From Halodesulfovibrio sp. (GTDB lineage Bacteria > Desulfobacterota > Desulfovibrionia > Desulfovibrionales > Desulfovibrionaceae), in assembly GCA_003252375.1 (NCBI GenBank), contig QKEJ01000199.1, forward strand, positions 1 through 40,647: 40,647 bases of DNA, in the 5' to 3' direction. The translations under genes and the position numbers were made by a program. The first letter of the stretch is position 1. Each line of letters begins with the position of its first letter. The notes under the pieces are model-generated. The model worked only from the letters and a program-made list of their open reading frames with translations. It was not told the origin of the DNA and ran no database searches. Of this stretch, positions 22,055-31,701 are shown one piece after another.

Positions 22055-23569
22055 ATGCCTGTTGTTTCGGGAGTGCGTTCGGGTGTCCGCCCGGTTGTCC
22101 GTCCGGTCGTTTGGCTGACCGCGTGTCTCGTTTTTTCCGTGCTGCTCAGTGCGTGCGGCCCCCGGCGGACGGGCATTGCCGATCTGGCGACCTATCCGCA
22201 GAATGCGGCGTACTATCTGGGCGAGGAGCCTGCACGTCCCCTGCTGGCGCCAGGGATGCAGGCCGAGTTCATGCAGCGCTTCCGGCAGAGGTTCTTTGCG
22301 CCGTGGCATAGCGCTGCCGCCACTGTACCTGCGGACAATGCGTTCTGGGGCAGCACCGTGTTTGCCAAGCGGACCGGGTATGCTGAGAACCTTCAGCCCT
22401 GGACGCTCGCCCGGTGGGAGGCCCTCGTGGCCATGCAGGTGCAATCCGCGTATCCCTCCATGGCCCGGAGGGCCATTACGACACGCAATGCCGACCTGCG
22501 CGTCATGCCGACGAACAAGCCTTTCTTCTATGATGCACGCAAGGCAGGCGAAGGCTACCCCTTCGACTACATGCAGAACTCCGCGCTGTGGATCGGAACG
22601 CCGCTGCTTGTGACCCATGTTTCCGCTGACGGGGCATGGTATTTTGTGGAAGCCGGTCTTGCCTATGGCTGGCTGCCCGCCGATGCGTTCGGGTGGGCGG
22701 ATGATGCGTTCTGCGATACCTACATGCGCGAGACCTTCCTGACCATGGTGCACGATGACGTGCCGTTGCGTTCCACATCCGGAACCTACCTTGGTATGGC
22801 GCATGTCGGTGCCCTGTTCCCGCAGGCACCCGAGGGGCCCACGACGTTGCTGACGGTTTCATTCGTCTCGTCTTCGCGCGTTTCGGAGGGGGGAAGCGGT
22901 GCTGCGGAAGAGACGTCCTCACTGCCGTTTCCGTATGTTCCTGAGCGGTCGTCCGCCACTGGGTTGCGGGCTCTGATCCCGGTCCGGTCCGTGGATGGCG
23001 CTGCCGTCGCTGTTCCCGTCTCGCTGTCGGGCAGCGCGGCTGTCCGTATGCCCGAGGTCATGACCCCGCAGGCCATTGCCGCATACGCCAACAGGATGAT
23101 GGGGCAGCCCTATGGCTGGGGCGGACTTCTGGAAAACAGGGACTGTTCGGCGACCATGCATGACCTGTTTGTGCCTTTCGGGCTGTGGCTGCCCCGGAAC
23201 TCCAGCCAGCAGGGGAAGAACGTGGGCACGCTGATTCCCCTGGATGGCATGGACGCCGGGGCGAAGCGGGCCATTATTCTCGAACAGGGCGTTCCGTTCT
23301 ACAGTCTTATCTGGTTCAAGGGGCATATAGGCCTGTATCTGGGCAGGGATGCCCGGAGCGGCGAACCGCTTCTGCTGCACAATGTCTGGGGAGCGCGCAC
23401 CGAGTGGAGAGGAGAGGAAGGCCGGGCCGTGATCGGCCGTCTGGCCATTACCTCCCTGCGCTTTGCCGAGGAGCGGGATGACGTGCGCAGAAACTGGTTT
23501 TATGACCGGATGCAGGGCCTGGTCCTGCTGCCCAGCTCGGTGCAGGGCGGCCTGCCGGAAACGCCCTGA
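22055..23569 (+). CDS. SH3/NlpC-P60 cell-wall hydrolase lipoprotein
   Basis: 504 residues. The signal peptide ends in the lipobox LSAC (Cys about 34), so it is a lipoprotein. An N-terminal clip-like domain and two SH3b-like domains (about 130-320) are followed by the NlpC/P60 domain (about 335-480). The catalytic triad is Cys364 in NRDCSATMHDLF, His424 in FKGHIGLYLG and His442 in LLHNVWG. It cleaves the gamma-D-glutamyl-diamino-acid bond in peptidoglycan stems. The architecture matches the structurally characterised Desulfovibrio vulgaris enzyme as I recall it. GAGGG precedes the start. Confidence 0.92.
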   Translation: MPVVSGVRSGVRPVVRPVVWLTACLVFSVLLSACGPRRTGIADLATYPQNAAYYLGEEPARPLLAPGMQAEFMQRFRQRFFAPWHSAAATVPADNAFWGSTVFAKRTGYAENLQPWTLARWEALVAMQVQSAYPSMARRAITTRNADLRVMPTNKPFFYDARKAGEGYPFDYMQNSALWIGTPLLVTHVSADGAWYFVEAGLAYGWLPADAFGWADDAFCDTYMRETFLTMVHDDVPLRSTSGTYLGMAHVGALFPQAPEGPTTLLTVSFVSSSRVSEGGSGAAEETSSLPFPYVPERSSATGLRALIPVRSVDGAAVAVPVSLSGSAAVRMPEVMTPQAIAAYANRMMGQPYGWGGLLENRDCSATMHDLFVPFGLWLPRNSSQQGKNVGTLIPLDGMDAGAKRAIILEQGVPFYSLIWFKGHIGLYLGRDARSGEPLLLHNVWGARTEWRGEEGRAVIGRLAITSLRFAEERDDVRRNWFYDRMQGLVLLPSSVQGGLPETP

Positions 23570-23628
23570 CAGAGGGCTGTGCTTCGGCAGCGGGACGATG
23601 TGGTCCGTTGTGGAACGGTCCGGCGCGG

Positions 23629-23656
23629 TTGACACTGTCGTCAATATGGCTACTCT
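23629..23656 (+). promoter_or_regulatory. Predicted promoter of the methylthiotransferase gene
   Basis: Perfect TTGACA (23629-23634), 16-base spacer, TACTCT (23651-23656). It lies about 79 bases before the start at 23735. Confidence 0.5.
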
Positions 23657-23734
23657 GCCGGAGGCGGACCCGCGCAGCCAGAGATGGCATGGCTGGCCGC
23701 ACACAACCCGGCATGTGCCGGATTCGGAACAGAC

Positions 23735-25051
23735 ATGACCCCAGATTATACCTTCTTCATGGCAACCCACGGGTGCAAGATCAATCAGTACGAAACGCAG
23801 GCCCTGCGCGAGGTTTGGGTGCGCCGGGGGTTTATCGAGGTGCACAGCGCGGCGGAGGCCTCCGTGGTGCTGGTCAACTCCTGCGCCGTGACGGCCAAGG
23901 CTGTCAGTGAACTGCGTTCGTCCGTGCGGCTGACCCACAAGACCAACCCAGAGGCCCGCATCATCATCACGGGCTGCGCCGCGCAGGTGCTGGGGAAGGA
24001 ACTTGGCGCGTTGCCGGGGGTTGTGGAGGTTGTTCCGCAGGAGGCCAAGGCAACACTCAAGACGTGGCCAGCAAAACCGCAGGAGGATGGCGCGTCGGAA
24101 GACGGGGCATTCCCGCCTTTCTCCATCAGCGGTTACACAAGGGCCCGGGCCGTGGTGAAGGTGCAGGACGGATGCTCGCACCGCTGTACCTATTGCATCG
24201 TGCCACTCACCCGTGGACGCTCGTGCTCCCGCGCCATTGCCGACATAGTGGGTGAGGTGCGCGGGCTCCTGGAAGCGGGGTTTCGCGAGATCATCCTCTC
24301 CGGAGTGAACCTGCGCCAGTTCGGGCGGGACCTGCCGCATGCCCCTGACTTCTGGGATCTCGTGGCCACGCTCGAATCGTCCCTCGGGCCGGACTGGTCC
24401 GGACGCCAGCAGGAGCGGGCAGTACGGTTCAGGCTGTCCTCCCTTGAACCCGGTCAGCTGGGCGACCGGGCGCTCGAAACTCTTGCCGACTCCCGTCTTG
24501 TTGCGCCGCATCTGCATATTTCCATGCAGTCCGGCAGCGACAGCGTGCTCAGGAGAATGGGGCGCGGGCACTATGCCGTGGAGCCGCTGCTGGATTTTCT
24601 GGAACGATTGAAGACCATCTGGCCCGTATACGGGCTGGGAGCCGACATTCTGATGGGCTTTCCGGGGGAAACCGAGGCCGAGTTCGCCAGAACCGTGGAT
24701 GTGGTCTCGGCCATGCCGCTCACCTATGCCCATGTCTTTCCCTACTCCCGCCGTCCGGGTACGGCCGCTTCGGCCATGCCGGACCAGCTGGACAAGGAAA
24801 CCAAGGCGCTGCGCGCCCGTACCATCCGTGACATTGTGGCAGGAAAGAAGGCCGCCTTCCTGCAGCGTCTGGTGCATGATGCCATACCGCAGGACGTGGT
24901 GCTGCAGTCTGTTTCGCACCGCAGCGGCGTTTCGCAGTTCTATGTGGATTGTCGTTTTGCGGAGCTTCCCTTCGGCGCCATGAAGCGCAGCATCTATCCT
25001 GCCGTGCCGAAAACCGTCCATCGGAACGGGCTGATCGTCAGTCCCCGCTAG
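23735..25051 (+). CDS. mtaB: tRNA methylthiotransferase, MtaB type (radical SAM)
   Basis: 438 residues. The N-terminal MTTase domain has HGCKINQYETQ (Cys14), NSCAV and TGCAAQ, which bind one [4Fe-4S] cluster. The radical-SAM motif CSHRCTYC (Cys147, Cys151, Cys154) binds the second. The C-terminal third is a TRAM-like region. GCKINQYE is the form found in MtaB/YqeV proteins, which convert t6A37 to ms2t6A37 in tRNA, and not the MiaB form. ATG 23735 aligns with the family N-terminus; the in-frame upstream extension does not. Confidence 0.88.
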   Translation: MTPDYTFFMATHGCKINQYETQALREVWVRRGFIEVHSAAEASVVLVNSCAVTAKAVSELRSSVRLTHKTNPEARIIITGCAAQVLGKELGALPGVVEVVPQEAKATLKTWPAKPQEDGASEDGAFPPFSISGYTRARAVVKVQDGCSHRCTYCIVPLTRGRSCSRAIADIVGEVRGLLEAGFREIILSGVNLRQFGRDLPHAPDFWDLVATLESSLGPDWSGRQQERAVRFRLSSLEPGQLGDRALETLADSRLVAPHLHISMQSGSDSVLRRMGRGHYAVEPLLDFLERLKTIWPVYGLGADILMGFPGETEAEFARTVDVVSAMPLTYAHVFPYSRRPGTAASAMPDQLDKETKALRARTIRDIVAGKKAAFLQRLVHDAIPQDVVLQSVSHRSGVSQFYVDCRFAELPFGAMKRSIYPAVPKTVHRNGLIVSPR

Positions 25052-25353
25052 TCTGCGGATTCCTTGCATTGTCAGCTGGCGGCGGATTCTCCGGCCCATG
25101 CGGCCGGAAAAAAATGCGGACGTTCCGGGGCTGTTGTGGTATGAGCGGACTTGTAAACGAGGCCGTTGTAACGTATCCGAACACACCGCACGCCTGTACC
25201 CCGTAGAGGCCGAGCCAACGGAGGCGGCGGCATCATATGGGCGGCTCTTCGTTTGAGGGCTGCCCGGATCGGCCCCCGGGCCGGGAACGTACCGTACAAC
25301 AGCATCATGTCGCCCTGCCGAACGCAGGGCGTTACCGTATCAAGAGGGTTCCA
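25052..25353. other. Intergenic region before yicC
   Basis: About 300 bases without a gene I can support. A 7-bp stem TCCGGCC/GGCCGGA (25090-25108) is followed by A, not T, on the plus strand, so it is not a terminator there. A weak TTGTAA-17-TATCCG promoter pattern lies in the middle. The in-frame extension of yicC into this stretch has no homology-like features. Confidence 0.4.
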
Positions 25354-26235
25354 ATGCTCAGAAGTATGACAGGATTTGGCCGTTGCTTCATGGAAGCGGA
25401 CGGTTTTACCATGACGTGGGAAGTGCGCAGCGTGAACAGCCGCCATCTGGATGTGAAGTGGCGTCTGCCCGTGATGGTGCGTTCCGCGGAGGCCCGTTTC
25501 GAAAAGGTGGTGCGTCGGTTCGCCAGCCGTGGCCGTGTGGACGTGAGCCTGAATTTGCAGGTGCACAAGGCCGAGCTCATGGCCGTGACCTTCAATATGC
25601 CGCAGGCCGGAGCCATGCTGGACGAACTGGCCGCCTTTGCGGCCGGCCGCGGAGACACCTTCGTGCCGGACTACAACCGTCTGCTCGGCATGGGATTCCT
25701 GTGGGATGACAGCGGCGCCGAACTGGATGAGACCTTCATTGCCGCCCTGGAGACCGGGCTGGCCGAGGCGCTGCAGGACTGGAACGTTTCCCGCGAGGCA
25801 GAAGCCGTTTCGCTGGAGCGCGACATGCTCGAGCGCATCGCCCGCATGGAGGAGTGGACCGCCTTCATCAACGAGCGGGCCCCCCAGATCAAGGAAGACC
25901 GCTTCAATCTGGTGCGCGAACGACTGCGCGAGGTGCTTTCCCGCAATGAAGTGGAGCTGGAGGAACAGCGTTTCCTGCAGGAAATCACGCTGCTTTCCGA
26001 CAAGCTGGACGTGAGCGAGGAAATCACCCGTCTCAATACCCATCTTGTCCGCCTGCGGGAGCTCATGCAGTCCGGCGGGGATGCCGGCAAGCGGCTCGAT
26101 TTTACCCTGCAGGAGTGCTTCCGCGAGATCAATACCTGCGGCAACAAGATTCAGGACCCGCAAATTTCCCATATCGTGGTGGACTTCAAGAATGAAATGG
26201 AAAAGTGCCGCGAACAGGTCCAGAACCTGGAGTAG
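25354..26235 (+). CDS. yicC: YicC/YloC family endoribonuclease
   Basis: 293 residues, usual length. The diagnostic N-terminus MLRSMTGFGR and the SVNSRHLDVKWRLP segment are intact. The C-terminal DUF1732 part ends with FTLQECFREINTCGNKIQDPQISHIVVDFKNEMEKCREQVQNLE (only partly quoted here as landmarks at about 250-293). YicC proteins are Mn-dependent endoribonucleases shown to promote small-RNA turnover in E. coli. GAGGG precedes ATG 25354. It heads a run in which yicC, remA and gmk stand together, a widespread arrangement. Confidence 0.94.
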   Translation: MLRSMTGFGRCFMEADGFTMTWEVRSVNSRHLDVKWRLPVMVRSAEARFEKVVRRFASRGRVDVSLNLQVHKAELMAVTFNMPQAGAMLDELAAFAAGRGDTFVPDYNRLLGMGFLWDDSGAELDETFIAALETGLAEALQDWNVSREAEAVSLERDMLERIARMEEWTAFINERAPQIKEDRFNLVRERLREVLSRNEVELEEQRFLQEITLLSDKLDVSEEITRLNTHLVRLRELMQSGGDAGKRLDFTLQECFREINTCGNKIQDPQISHIVVDFKNEMEKCREQVQNLE

Positions 26236-26241
26236 CGGCAC

Positions 26242-26511
26242 ATGAAGAGTTCCAGACTCGCAAACAGCCGGCTGCTGAATATCGGGTTCGGCAATTTCGT
26301 GGTGGCCACCCGCGTGGTGGGCATTTACAGCCCAACGTCCGCTCCCATGCGCAGAGTGCGCGAGGACGCCCGTGCCGACGGGCGGCTGGTGGACGCCACG
26401 CAGGGCAGAAAGACCCGCTCCATTATCATAACCGATTCCAACCATGTTATCCTTTCCGCCATTCAGGCGGAGACCATAGGGCAACGCTTTACCCAGGAGG
26501 ACGAGGCATAA
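26242..26511 (+). CDS. remA: RemA/DUF370 family regulator
   Basis: 89 residues. The conserved DUF370 core is clear: [21 protein letters not shown], then [28 protein letters not shown] read in pieces, and [16 protein letters not shown]. RemA in Bacillus is an octameric DNA-binding protein of the biofilm matrix genes; the function in sulfate reducers is not established. It starts 6 bases after yicC and its stop overlaps the gmk start in TAATG. Confidence 0.93.
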   Translation: MKSSRLANSRLLNIGFGNFVVATRVVGIYSPTSAPMRRVREDARADGRLVDATQGRKTRSIIITDSNHVILSAIQAETIGQRFTQEDEA

Positions 26512-27176
26512 TGTCGCCGGACACCATTCAGGCAGCTTCCCGCCGCGAACGCATGGAAGTGGAGCGGACCGGTATCGTACTGGTTCTGTGCGCTCCCTCC
26601 GGCACCGGCAAGACCACGCTCACCAAACGTCTGCTCGGGGAGTTTCCCCGGTTCGAGTTTTCCATTTCCTATACGACGCGTGCGCCGAGAGCTGGCGAGG
26701 TTGACGGCAGGGATTACCACTTCGTCACGGAAGCGGTGTTCCGTGCCCGGCAGCAGGAAGGCTTCTTTGCGGAATGGGCCGAAGTGCACGGCAACTATTA
26801 TGGTACGCCCAAGGAAGAAACACTGCAGAAGCTTGCAGCAGGCCGGGACATCATTTTTGATATCGACGTGCAGGGCGCCAGCCAGCTGCACGGCAGCCTC
26901 AAGCAGGGCTGTTATGTGTTCATCCTTCCTCCCTCCCGTGGAGAACTGGAGCGCCGTCTGAAAGGACGGGGCACGGATGATGATGCAACCATCGCCAAGC
27001 GCATCGTCAATGCGGAGAAGGAAATGCAGCAGGCCCATTGGTTCAATGCCTGGATTGTCAATGACGACCTTGAGCGGGCCTATGACGAACTGCGCAGCGC
27101 CTATCTGGCAGCCACACTGTCGCCTGCCTGCCACCCCGCGCTGGTGAGCAGCATCATGAAGGGATGGAGGGACTGA
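26511..27176 (+). CDS. gmk: Guanylate kinase
   Basis: 221 residues. P-loop APSGTGKT (28-35), GMP-binding [19 protein letters not shown], the [15 protein letters not shown] segment and DIDVQGA are all present. It phosphorylates GMP to GDP in the cytosol. The start overlaps the remA stop, and it carries about 20 residues before the usual N-terminus; an internal ATG at residue 15 (MEVERTG) is an alternative. Its stop overlaps the pyrF start in TGATG. Confidence 0.95.
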   Translation: MSPDTIQAASRRERMEVERTGIVLVLCAPSGTGKTTLTKRLLGEFPRFEFSISYTTRAPRAGEVDGRDYHFVTEAVFRARQQEGFFAEWAEVHGNYYGTPKEETLQKLAAGRDIIFDIDVQGASQLHGSLKQGCYVFILPPSRGELERRLKGRGTDDDATIAKRIVNAEKEMQQAHWFNAWIVNDDLERAYDELRSAYLAATLSPACHPALVSSIMKGWRD

Positions 27177-27874
27177 TGGCCGAGCTTGTCATAGCCCTCG
27201 ACTACCCTGATGCGCGGGGCGCACTGGCCATGGCCGACCGGCTGCAGGGTACCGGTGTGTGGATGAAGCTGGGATTGGAGCTTTTTACCGCAGAGGGCCC
27301 CTCCTTGGTGGAACGGCTGAAGGCCAAGGGCTTTCCCGTATTTCTCGACATGAAGTTCTTTGACATTCCCAATACGGTTCGTGGTGCCGTCCGCTCCAGT
27401 GTGCGACACGGCGTGGATATGCTGAATATCCATCTGCTTGGGGGCGAGCGCATGGCCCGTGCCGCGATGGAAGGGCTGCAGGAGGGGGCCGAAGCCGCCG
27501 GAACCTCGCCTATTCTGCTTGGCGTAACCGTACTTACCTCCATGGCGCAGGAGGATCTGCCCAAGGGATTCGCCACCTCCCTGCGCGAGACCGTACTGGG
27601 GCTCGCCGCTGCCGGCAGCAGCTGGGGCGTGCACGGGGTTGTGTGCTCCGGGCATGAGGTTGCTGCGATAAAAAATACTTGTGGAAATGGTTATTTATGC
27701 CTTACTCCTGGGATACGGCCTGTTGCGTTGGGCGATGATCAGCGTCGCACCATGACACCTGCAGAGGCCGTGGCAGCCGGGTCCGACTATCTTGTTGTGG
27801 GACGCCCAGTCACTGGGGCGCAAGACCCGGCCGGAGCCGTAGAGGACATCATTACTGCCATGCAGTCCGCATAA
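27176..27874 (+). CDS. pyrF: Orotidine 5'-phosphate decarboxylase
   Basis: 232 residues, TIM-barrel. The catalytic D-x-K-x-x-D appears as Asp58-Met-Lys60-Phe-Phe-Asp63, with VALD-like LVIALDYP at the N-terminus and the phosphate loop TPGIRP plus VVGRPVTGA near the end. It converts OMP to UMP. Start 27176 is preferred over ATG 27164 because GGAGG lies 5 bases before it and it overlaps the gmk stop. Codons for residues 165-183 are unusually AT-rich compared with the rest of the gene. Confidence 0.95.
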   Translation: MAELVIALDYPDARGALAMADRLQGTGVWMKLGLELFTAEGPSLVERLKAKGFPVFLDMKFFDIPNTVRGAVRSSVRHGVDMLNIHLLGGERMARAAMEGLQEGAEAAGTSPILLGVTVLTSMAQEDLPKGFATSLRETVLGLAAAGSSWGVHGVVCSGHEVAAIKNTCGNGYLCLTPGIRPVALGDDQRRTMTPAEAVAAGSDYLVVGRPVTGAQDPAGAVEDIITAMQSA

Positions 27875-27918
27875 GAGGCAGTGCGGAGCCTGCGAACGCA
27901 TTTCTTTTGGGAGAGAGT

Positions 27919-28893
27919 ATGGGAGAACAGAAGGAGAGCGCACCGGGCAGCAGCGGGCGTGAACCGATCAAGGGCATCTTCTCCACGCAGGAAGTGAAGA
28001 AGGTTGGTGCCGGCACCACTGTGCGCAAGACCGTGCAGAAGGCCTTCTGGTTCGTGGAAGAAACCGACGGCCGGATCGAGGTCCAGCCGCTGAACGGCAA
28101 TTACGTGCCCTCCGGTCCCAAGCGTACGGTCACTCTTGAGGATATCATCGCCAGGTTCCAGCCCGAACCTGAATTCTACATGCAGACCGTGTTCCCCAAG
28201 ATGAAGGAGCTGAACAAGACCATTGCCCGGGCCGACAGGCACCGGCAGCGGGGCGAGGGGTTCAGCGCCGAGTTCGAGTACAATAACGCCCTGAATGTGG
28301 ACGAGGAGAATGTGCGCGCCAACTTCGGTCTCGGCCTGACCTACCTGGAAAGGGGCGAAACGGAAAAGGCCGACAATATCTTCGACCGTCTGGTCAAGCT
28401 GGATGCGGCATTCGACGAGGAGCACAAGCATCTCTTCAACGAGTTCGGCATAAATCTGCGCAAGAACAAGATGCTTGAGCAGGCCAAGGACTATTACACC
28501 AAGGCGCTTGAACTGGCGGGCAGGGATGAGAACCTGTACTACAACGTGGCGCGCGTCTGTCTTGAACTGCAGGACTATGCGACCTGCGTGGACCATCTCA
28601 TTAAGAGTCTTGGTCTTAACCCCACCCTTGATGCCGGATTGAAGTTCCTGATGTGGCTCAAGCAGAAGGATCTCGTGCCCGCCGACCAGAGGGCCGCCGT
28701 GGAGGCCCAGCTGGCCCTTTCGGCCAAGGCCCTCAAGCAGGCGAAGGAAGGGGGCGGTGCAGAAGACGCCGCACCGAAGGCGGACACCGGCCCCGCACGG
28801 GCCGCGGATGCGTCCGCCGAGCCGTCCAAGGGCGCGGGGGACGGCAAATCCGGCGGTGCGAACACCGACGGCTTCATTCCCATTGACGCATAG
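27919..28893 (+). CDS. Tetratricopeptide-repeat protein
   Basis: 324 residues. A conserved N-terminal domain of unknown function (about 20-95) reads KGIFSTQEVKKVG, WFVEETDGRIEVQPLNG and FQPEPEFYMQTVFP. About four TPR units follow (about 105-245), for example ARANFGLGLTYLERGETEKA-like and NLYYNVARVCLELQDYATC. The Ala/Gly/Pro-rich tail is disordered and ends in DGFIPIDA. There is no signal peptide, so it is cytosolic and probably a scaffold. GGGAGAG precedes ATG 27919. The partner is unknown; neighbours are pyrF and an HDOD gene. Confidence 0.85.
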   Translation: MGEQKESAPGSSGREPIKGIFSTQEVKKVGAGTTVRKTVQKAFWFVEETDGRIEVQPLNGNYVPSGPKRTVTLEDIIARFQPEPEFYMQTVFPKMKELNKTIARADRHRQRGEGFSAEFEYNNALNVDEENVRANFGLGLTYLERGETEKADNIFDRLVKLDAAFDEEHKHLFNEFGINLRKNKMLEQAKDYYTKALELAGRDENLYYNVARVCLELQDYATCVDHLIKSLGLNPTLDAGLKFLMWLKQKDLVPADQRAAVEAQLALSAKALKQAKEGGGAEDAAPKADTGPARAADASAEPSKGAGDGKSGGANTDGFIPIDA

Positions 28894-28923
28894 GAGCCTT
28901 GGCTCGAACCGGCGGAGCGGCAC

Positions 28924-29799
28924 ATGCAGCATCATGGAGAAGCACAGGATTTTCTGAGTGATCTCGTCCAGGGCATGCAGGAGATGCCCTACGAGGCCGG
29001 TCTGCTGCGTGATCTTTTTTCCCAGACCGCGTCGGAATCGTCTGCCTCGCTGGAAGCCATCGGCGCGACCATCGCCCGTGGTCAGGGGCTGGCCGCACGC
29101 GTGCTCTCCATGGCCAATTCCGCCTATTACGGTCTGCAGGCCGAAGTTGCCTCCGTTTCCCGCGCCGTTGCCGTGCTGGGAATGAAGGAGGTGCGCAATC
29201 TGGTGCTCACCATCGGCATCGCGGACCTGACCAGCAAGCGCAGGCTGCCCGGGCGGTTCGAGCTTGCCCGGTACTGGGCCCATCAGGTGGGAGTGGGAGA
29301 AGCTGCCCGGCTTATCGCCCAGCATGCGGTTCGGCAGGGCATACAGGTCGATCCGGATACCTTGTATACCGCAGGGCTGCTCCACGATCTCGGCAAGCTC
29401 TTCATCGCCTCGTTCAGACCGCTCACATGGGCTGCCATCCGTAATCTTCGCGATACGGAGGGCCTGACCGACGTGGAGGCGGAAGACCGCTACTGGGGCG
29501 TGGATCATGCCGTCATTGCCGCGCATGTGCTCTCCTACTGGAACCTGCCCGACTGTCTTACCGAACCCATCAGCTGGCATCATCAGCCCAAGCTGGCCTC
29601 TACCTGCAAGCAGGCTGCCGCCATTCTCTACACGGCCGATGGCCTGTTGCACAGCCGCGACGAGGACGCTATACCTCTTTCTGACACGGCGACAGCATTG
29701 CTCGGTCGTTTCGTCACGGATACGGAGCAGTTTGAGGCCGCACTTGCGGAGCGTCTCGATCCGGGGCACATCGCCTCCCTTGTTTCGCATCTGGTATAG
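28924..29799 (+). CDS. HDOD domain protein
   Basis: 291 residues, a stand-alone HDOD domain (about 18-220) starting with the MQEMPYEAGLLRDLF segment. It contains RVLSMANSAYYGL, MKEVRNLVLTIGIADL and AGLLHDLGKLFIASF. His-Asp is present, as in the HDOD domain at 16394. HDOD proteins take part in signalling and motility control; no enzymatic role is assured. GGAG precedes the start. It sits between the TPR gene and recJ on one strand with short gaps. Confidence 0.87.
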   Translation: MQHHGEAQDFLSDLVQGMQEMPYEAGLLRDLFSQTASESSASLEAIGATIARGQGLAARVLSMANSAYYGLQAEVASVSRAVAVLGMKEVRNLVLTIGIADLTSKRRLPGRFELARYWAHQVGVGEAARLIAQHAVRQGIQVDPDTLYTAGLLHDLGKLFIASFRPLTWAAIRNLRDTEGLTDVEAEDRYWGVDHAVIAAHVLSYWNLPDCLTEPISWHHQPKLASTCKQAAAILYTADGLLHSRDEDAIPLSDTATALLGRFVTDTEQFEAALAERLDPGHIASLVSHLV

Positions 29800-29829
29800 C
29801 CATCCTTTTGCATCTTCACGGAGTCTCCC

Positions 29830-31536
29830 TTGTCCAAAGAGTGGATTCCCCGTTCCGAAGACCCTGTTCCGCAGGGGCTCTCGGAGTGGGCGACACAGCT
29901 TGAAATTTCGGAAACCATTGCCTCCATTCTCTGGCATCGCGGCCTCAGGACGCGCGAGGACATGCAGTTCTACCTGAGTCCCTTTCTCAAGCAGCTGGCG
30001 CCGTTGTGCCAGTGGCCGGGGCTGGATGAATCCGCCGATGTGCTGGCCCGGGGTCTTGCCGAGGGGCGCCCCCTGGCCGTGTGGGGCGACTATGACGTGG
30101 ATGGCGTGACCTCCACCGCCGTGGTGAAGAGCTTTTTGCGCGGGCATGGTGTGGACACCATGCACCACCTGCCCAACCGCATGAAGGAAGGCTACGGCAT
30201 GAATGTGGCCGGTGTGGAGGCCCTGTACGAACAGGGCGCCCGCATGCTGCTTTCCGTGGATTGCGGCATATCGGACCATGCCCCCGTGGCGCGGGCCCGG
30301 GAGCTGGGCATGCTGGTGGTGGTGTCCGACCACCATCTGCCGGGGGAAACACTGCCCGACGCCCACGCCATCTGCAATCCCCGGCTGCGTGAATGCCCAT
30401 GCCCCGCCCTGGCCGGGGTGGGAGTCGCCTTCTTTCTCATGTGCGCCCTGAATCAGCGTCTTGCAGAGCGGACCGGAACCCGTCTGGATGTCCGTTCCCT
30501 GCTGGATCTGGTAGCCCTTGGCACCATCGCGGATGTGGTGGAACTGGCCGGGCAGAATCGCATTCTCGTCAAGAACGGCCTGCTGGTCATGGCGGAGGGC
30601 CGCCGTACAGGCATGGCTGCGCTCAAGGAAGTTTCCGGGTATGCACCCGGAGCCGCCGTGGGGGCCGGGCAGGTGGCTTTTGGCCTTGCGCCGCGCATCA
30701 ATGCGGCAGGGCGCATGGGCAGGGCTGATCTGGCCCTCGACCTTCTGCTGTCCGACGATCCCGAACAGGCCCGTCGCCTGGCAGCCACCCTCGACGGCAT
30801 GAACGAGGAACGCAAGAACGAGGAAGAGCGGATACAGGAAGCCGCCATGCAGCAGGCGTCGTCGCAGCTTTCGCGCAACGCGCTGGTGCTCTACGGAGAG
30901 GACTGGCATTCCGGGGTGATAGGCATCGTCGCCTCACGGGTCGTGGAGCGGTATTACCGCCCCACGGTTATCCTGTGCCGTGAGGGTGAGGTTATCAAGG
31001 GGTCTGCCCGGTCGGTAAGCGAATTCCACCTGCATGAAGGGCTGACCCGGTGCGCGGACCTGTTCATCGGTTTCGGGGGCCACAAGCTGGCGGCAGGCAT
31101 GTCCCTGCCCCCGGAGAATCTGGATTCCTTCCGGTCCCGGTTCACGCAGGTCGTGGAGCAGTGCATCGGTTCGACGCCGCTGACCGCGCACCTGCGGGTT
31201 GATGGCGACATGGGGTTTGAGCTAGCCTCGGATTTTACCCTGCTCAAGGAACTGGAGCTCATGCAGCCCTTCGGCATGGGAAACAGCGAACCCGTGTTCG
31301 CTTCCCCCCCGCTGCTCGTGAAATCCCGTCGGGTCTTTGCCCGCAAGCATCTCAAGCTGGAACTGCAGGATCAGGCAAGTGGCGTAACCCTGCATGCCAA
31401 GGCATGGCGCATGGCCGAGGAGATGCCCCCGCACATCGAGGGGCGGAAAATTCGTCTCGCCTATTCTCCGCGCATTGACCGCTATAACGGCGGTGCCGAA
31501 GTTGACCTGCGTATAAAGGACTGGAAACTTCTGTAA
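29830..31536 (+). CDS. recJ: Single-stranded-DNA exonuclease RecJ
   Basis: 568 residues, a typical RecJ length. DHH-domain motifs are DYDVDG (87-92), VDCG (about 143-146) and SDHHLPG with Asp167-His168-His169. Then come the DHHA1 domain with FGGHKLAAG and a C-terminal OB-like domain with LMQPFGMGN. It degrades ssDNA 5' to 3' in repair and recombination. The start is TTG at 29830 with GGAG 8 bases upstream. A terminator follows, closing the long plus-strand run. Confidence 0.95.
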   Translation: MSKEWIPRSEDPVPQGLSEWATQLEISETIASILWHRGLRTREDMQFYLSPFLKQLAPLCQWPGLDESADVLARGLAEGRPLAVWGDYDVDGVTSTAVVKSFLRGHGVDTMHHLPNRMKEGYGMNVAGVEALYEQGARMLLSVDCGISDHAPVARARELGMLVVVSDHHLPGETLPDAHAICNPRLRECPCPALAGVGVAFFLMCALNQRLAERTGTRLDVRSLLDLVALGTIADVVELAGQNRILVKNGLLVMAEGRRTGMAALKEVSGYAPGAAVGAGQVAFGLAPRINAAGRMGRADLALDLLLSDDPEQARRLAATLDGMNEERKNEEERIQEAAMQQASSQLSRNALVLYGEDWHSGVIGIVASRVVERYYRPTVILCREGEVIKGSARSVSEFHLHEGLTRCADLFIGFGGHKLAAGMSLPPENLDSFRSRFTQVVEQCIGSTPLTAHLRVDGDMGFELASDFTLLKELELMQPFGMGNSEPVFASPPLLVKSRRVFARKHLKLELQDQASGVTLHAKAWRMAEEMPPHIEGRKIRLAYSPRIDRYNGGAEVDLRIKDWKLL

Positions 31537-31586
31537 AAACGGCTTGTTCCAGTCTTTACAAATCTTAAGGTTTATGACGGGCAGAG

Positions 31587-31611
31587 AACGGTTCTTAACG
31601 GACCGTTTTTT
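31587..31611 (+). terminator. Terminator after recJ
   Basis: AACGGTTC (31587-31594), loop TTAAC, GGACCGTT (31600-31607), 8 bp with one G-U, then a T-run to 31611. Confidence 0.88.
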
Positions 31612-31701
31612 GCTTTTGTGTACGCGTTGCCCAATATCGGCAAGAGTTGCCTGTGGCACATACGGTGGACCCGGGAGGGGGAAAACCGCAGTGAGGGTGA
31701 T

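Noticed and set aside
25090..25114. Terminator after the methylthiotransferase gene
   Set aside because: The 7-bp stem is followed by A on the plus strand and preceded by T on the minus strand, so it fits an intrinsic terminator in neither direction.
22919..25186. A 755-codon open frame on the minus strand
   Set aside because: It is opposite the NlpC/P60 and MtaB genes, both certain.
27787..30909. A 1040-codon open frame on the minus strand
   Set aside because: It lies opposite pyrF, the TPR, HDOD and recJ genes, which are clear families. Its translation has no recognisable domain; it is a by-product of high-GC codon use.
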